Assembly: GCF_900639865.1 (NCBI RefSeq)
Contig: NZ_CAAAHX010000007.1
Span: forward strand, 1-64,000
Direction: 5' to 3'
Length of the DNA: 64,000 nucleotides
DNA from: Legionella gresilensis
GTDB lineage: Bacteria; Pseudomonadota; Gammaproteobacteria; Legionellales; Legionellaceae
This document shows positions 63,761-64,000 of the stretch, piece by piece (position 1 is the first letter of the stretch; every line of letters begins with the position of its first letter). The notes below the pieces were generated by a model that did no database searches, was not told the DNA's origin, and was given only the letters and a program-made list of their open reading frames with translations. A program made the translations under genes and the position numbers.

Positions 63761-64000
63761 ATGCGCTATAGCATGCGCCTTCTTGGGTTTACGTTAGGTC
63801 GGCAAGGTTTTTTCTATATTATTAGTTTAACCATTCTAGTCACCTTGGTTGGCGCAGCAGGCATTTATGCTTTTGAAGGGGTCTTTGCTAATTATGGTGA
63901 AGCGCTTTGGTTGGCTGCTATGATGATAACAACCATGGGCTCGGATTTCTGGCCAAAGACAGTTGAAGGGCGCATTCTTTGCTTAGGGTTAGCTATATAT
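63761..64000 (+). CDS. Potassium-channel-like ion channel, cut by window edge
   Basis: The frame is open to the right end. From ATG 63761 (AAGGTG nine bases before) 80 residues are visible: MRYSMRLLGFTLGRQGFFYI, a hydrophobic helix SLTILVTLVGAAGIYAFE, then a pore region WLAAMMITTMGSDFWPKTVEG. TTMGSDFWP is a variant of the TxGYG potassium filter seen in Ion_trans_2 proteins. The frame is also open upstream into the AI-2E gene's antisense, so the true N-terminus could be longer, or earlier helices may be lost. Confidence 0.65.
   Translation, partial: MRYSMRLLGFTLGRQGFFYIISLTILVTLVGAAGIYAFEGVFANYGEALWLAAMMITTMGSDFWPKTVEGRILCLGLAIY

Overview
The window is AT-rich DNA, most likely from a Legionella-like gammaproteobacterium. 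The evidence is the codon and base usage, a small outer-membrane barrel protein of the kind common in Legionella, PepN, a POT peptide transporter, two NhaA antiporters, MscS, DUF421 and DUF2254 genes, and several integrative elements. The genus is inferred from gene content; there is no rRNA or intact tRNA here to prove it.

Layout. Positions 1-8700 hold a truncated DUF421 gene, a decayed IS6-family insertion sequence, a POT transporter, a two-gene split-borosin cassette (52-residue precursor plus alpha-N-methyltransferase), small secreted proteins of unknown role, and an AbiF-like HEPN protein preceded by a compact hairpin RNA with its own promoter. At 8.7-38 kb lie elements stacked on one attachment sequence. 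It looks like the 3' half of a tRNA-Thr(CGU) and occurs three times in the same orientation (about 10.15, 26.56 and 37.91 kb). Tyrosine integrases of the DUF4102 type sit just left of copies 1 and 2. Copy 3 has lost its integrase.

The element between copies 1 and 2 (about 16.4 kb) carries a DUF927 helicase/primase-like gene with GGGAC repeats, small regulators, a degenerate recombinase, and a defence cargo: a HEPN-like protein, an OLD-like ATPase/TOPRIM protein, a DUF4917 SIR2-like protein, an AbiE-type toxin-antitoxin pair, the remnant of a second such pair, and a DUF1016 nuclease.

Between copies 2 and 3 is a complete-looking thiazole/oxazole-modified peptide operon laid out like microcin B17. 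It has a 38-residue precursor ending in five consecutive cysteines (found by reading the minus strand), an McbB-like protein, an McbC/SagB-like flavin dehydrogenase, a YcaO cyclodehydratase, a TPR protein and a MATE exporter. A terminator lies between the precursor and the enzymes.

Right of copy 3 are remnants of a conjugative-type element (frameshifted ardA, ssb, a 55-residue gene, an integrase fragment). On the minus strand there are two type I hammerhead ribozymes, one upstream of the degenerate recombinase (about 17.99 kb) and one upstream of the ssb/ardA cluster (about 40.56 kb). Each is followed by the same interlocked pseudoknot, and the two copies show compensatory changes. From about 41 kb the window looks like ordinary chromosome: NhaA, cold-shock protein, asparagine synthetase, a GCS2-type ligase pseudogene, a heme-copper oxidase operon, an epimerase-SPW-VKOR fusion and a run of membrane proteins.

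The main discoveries are two unrelated RiPP systems (azol(in)e and borosin), paired hammerhead-pseudoknot RNAs in mobile-element leaders, and an AbiF/ncRNA unit.
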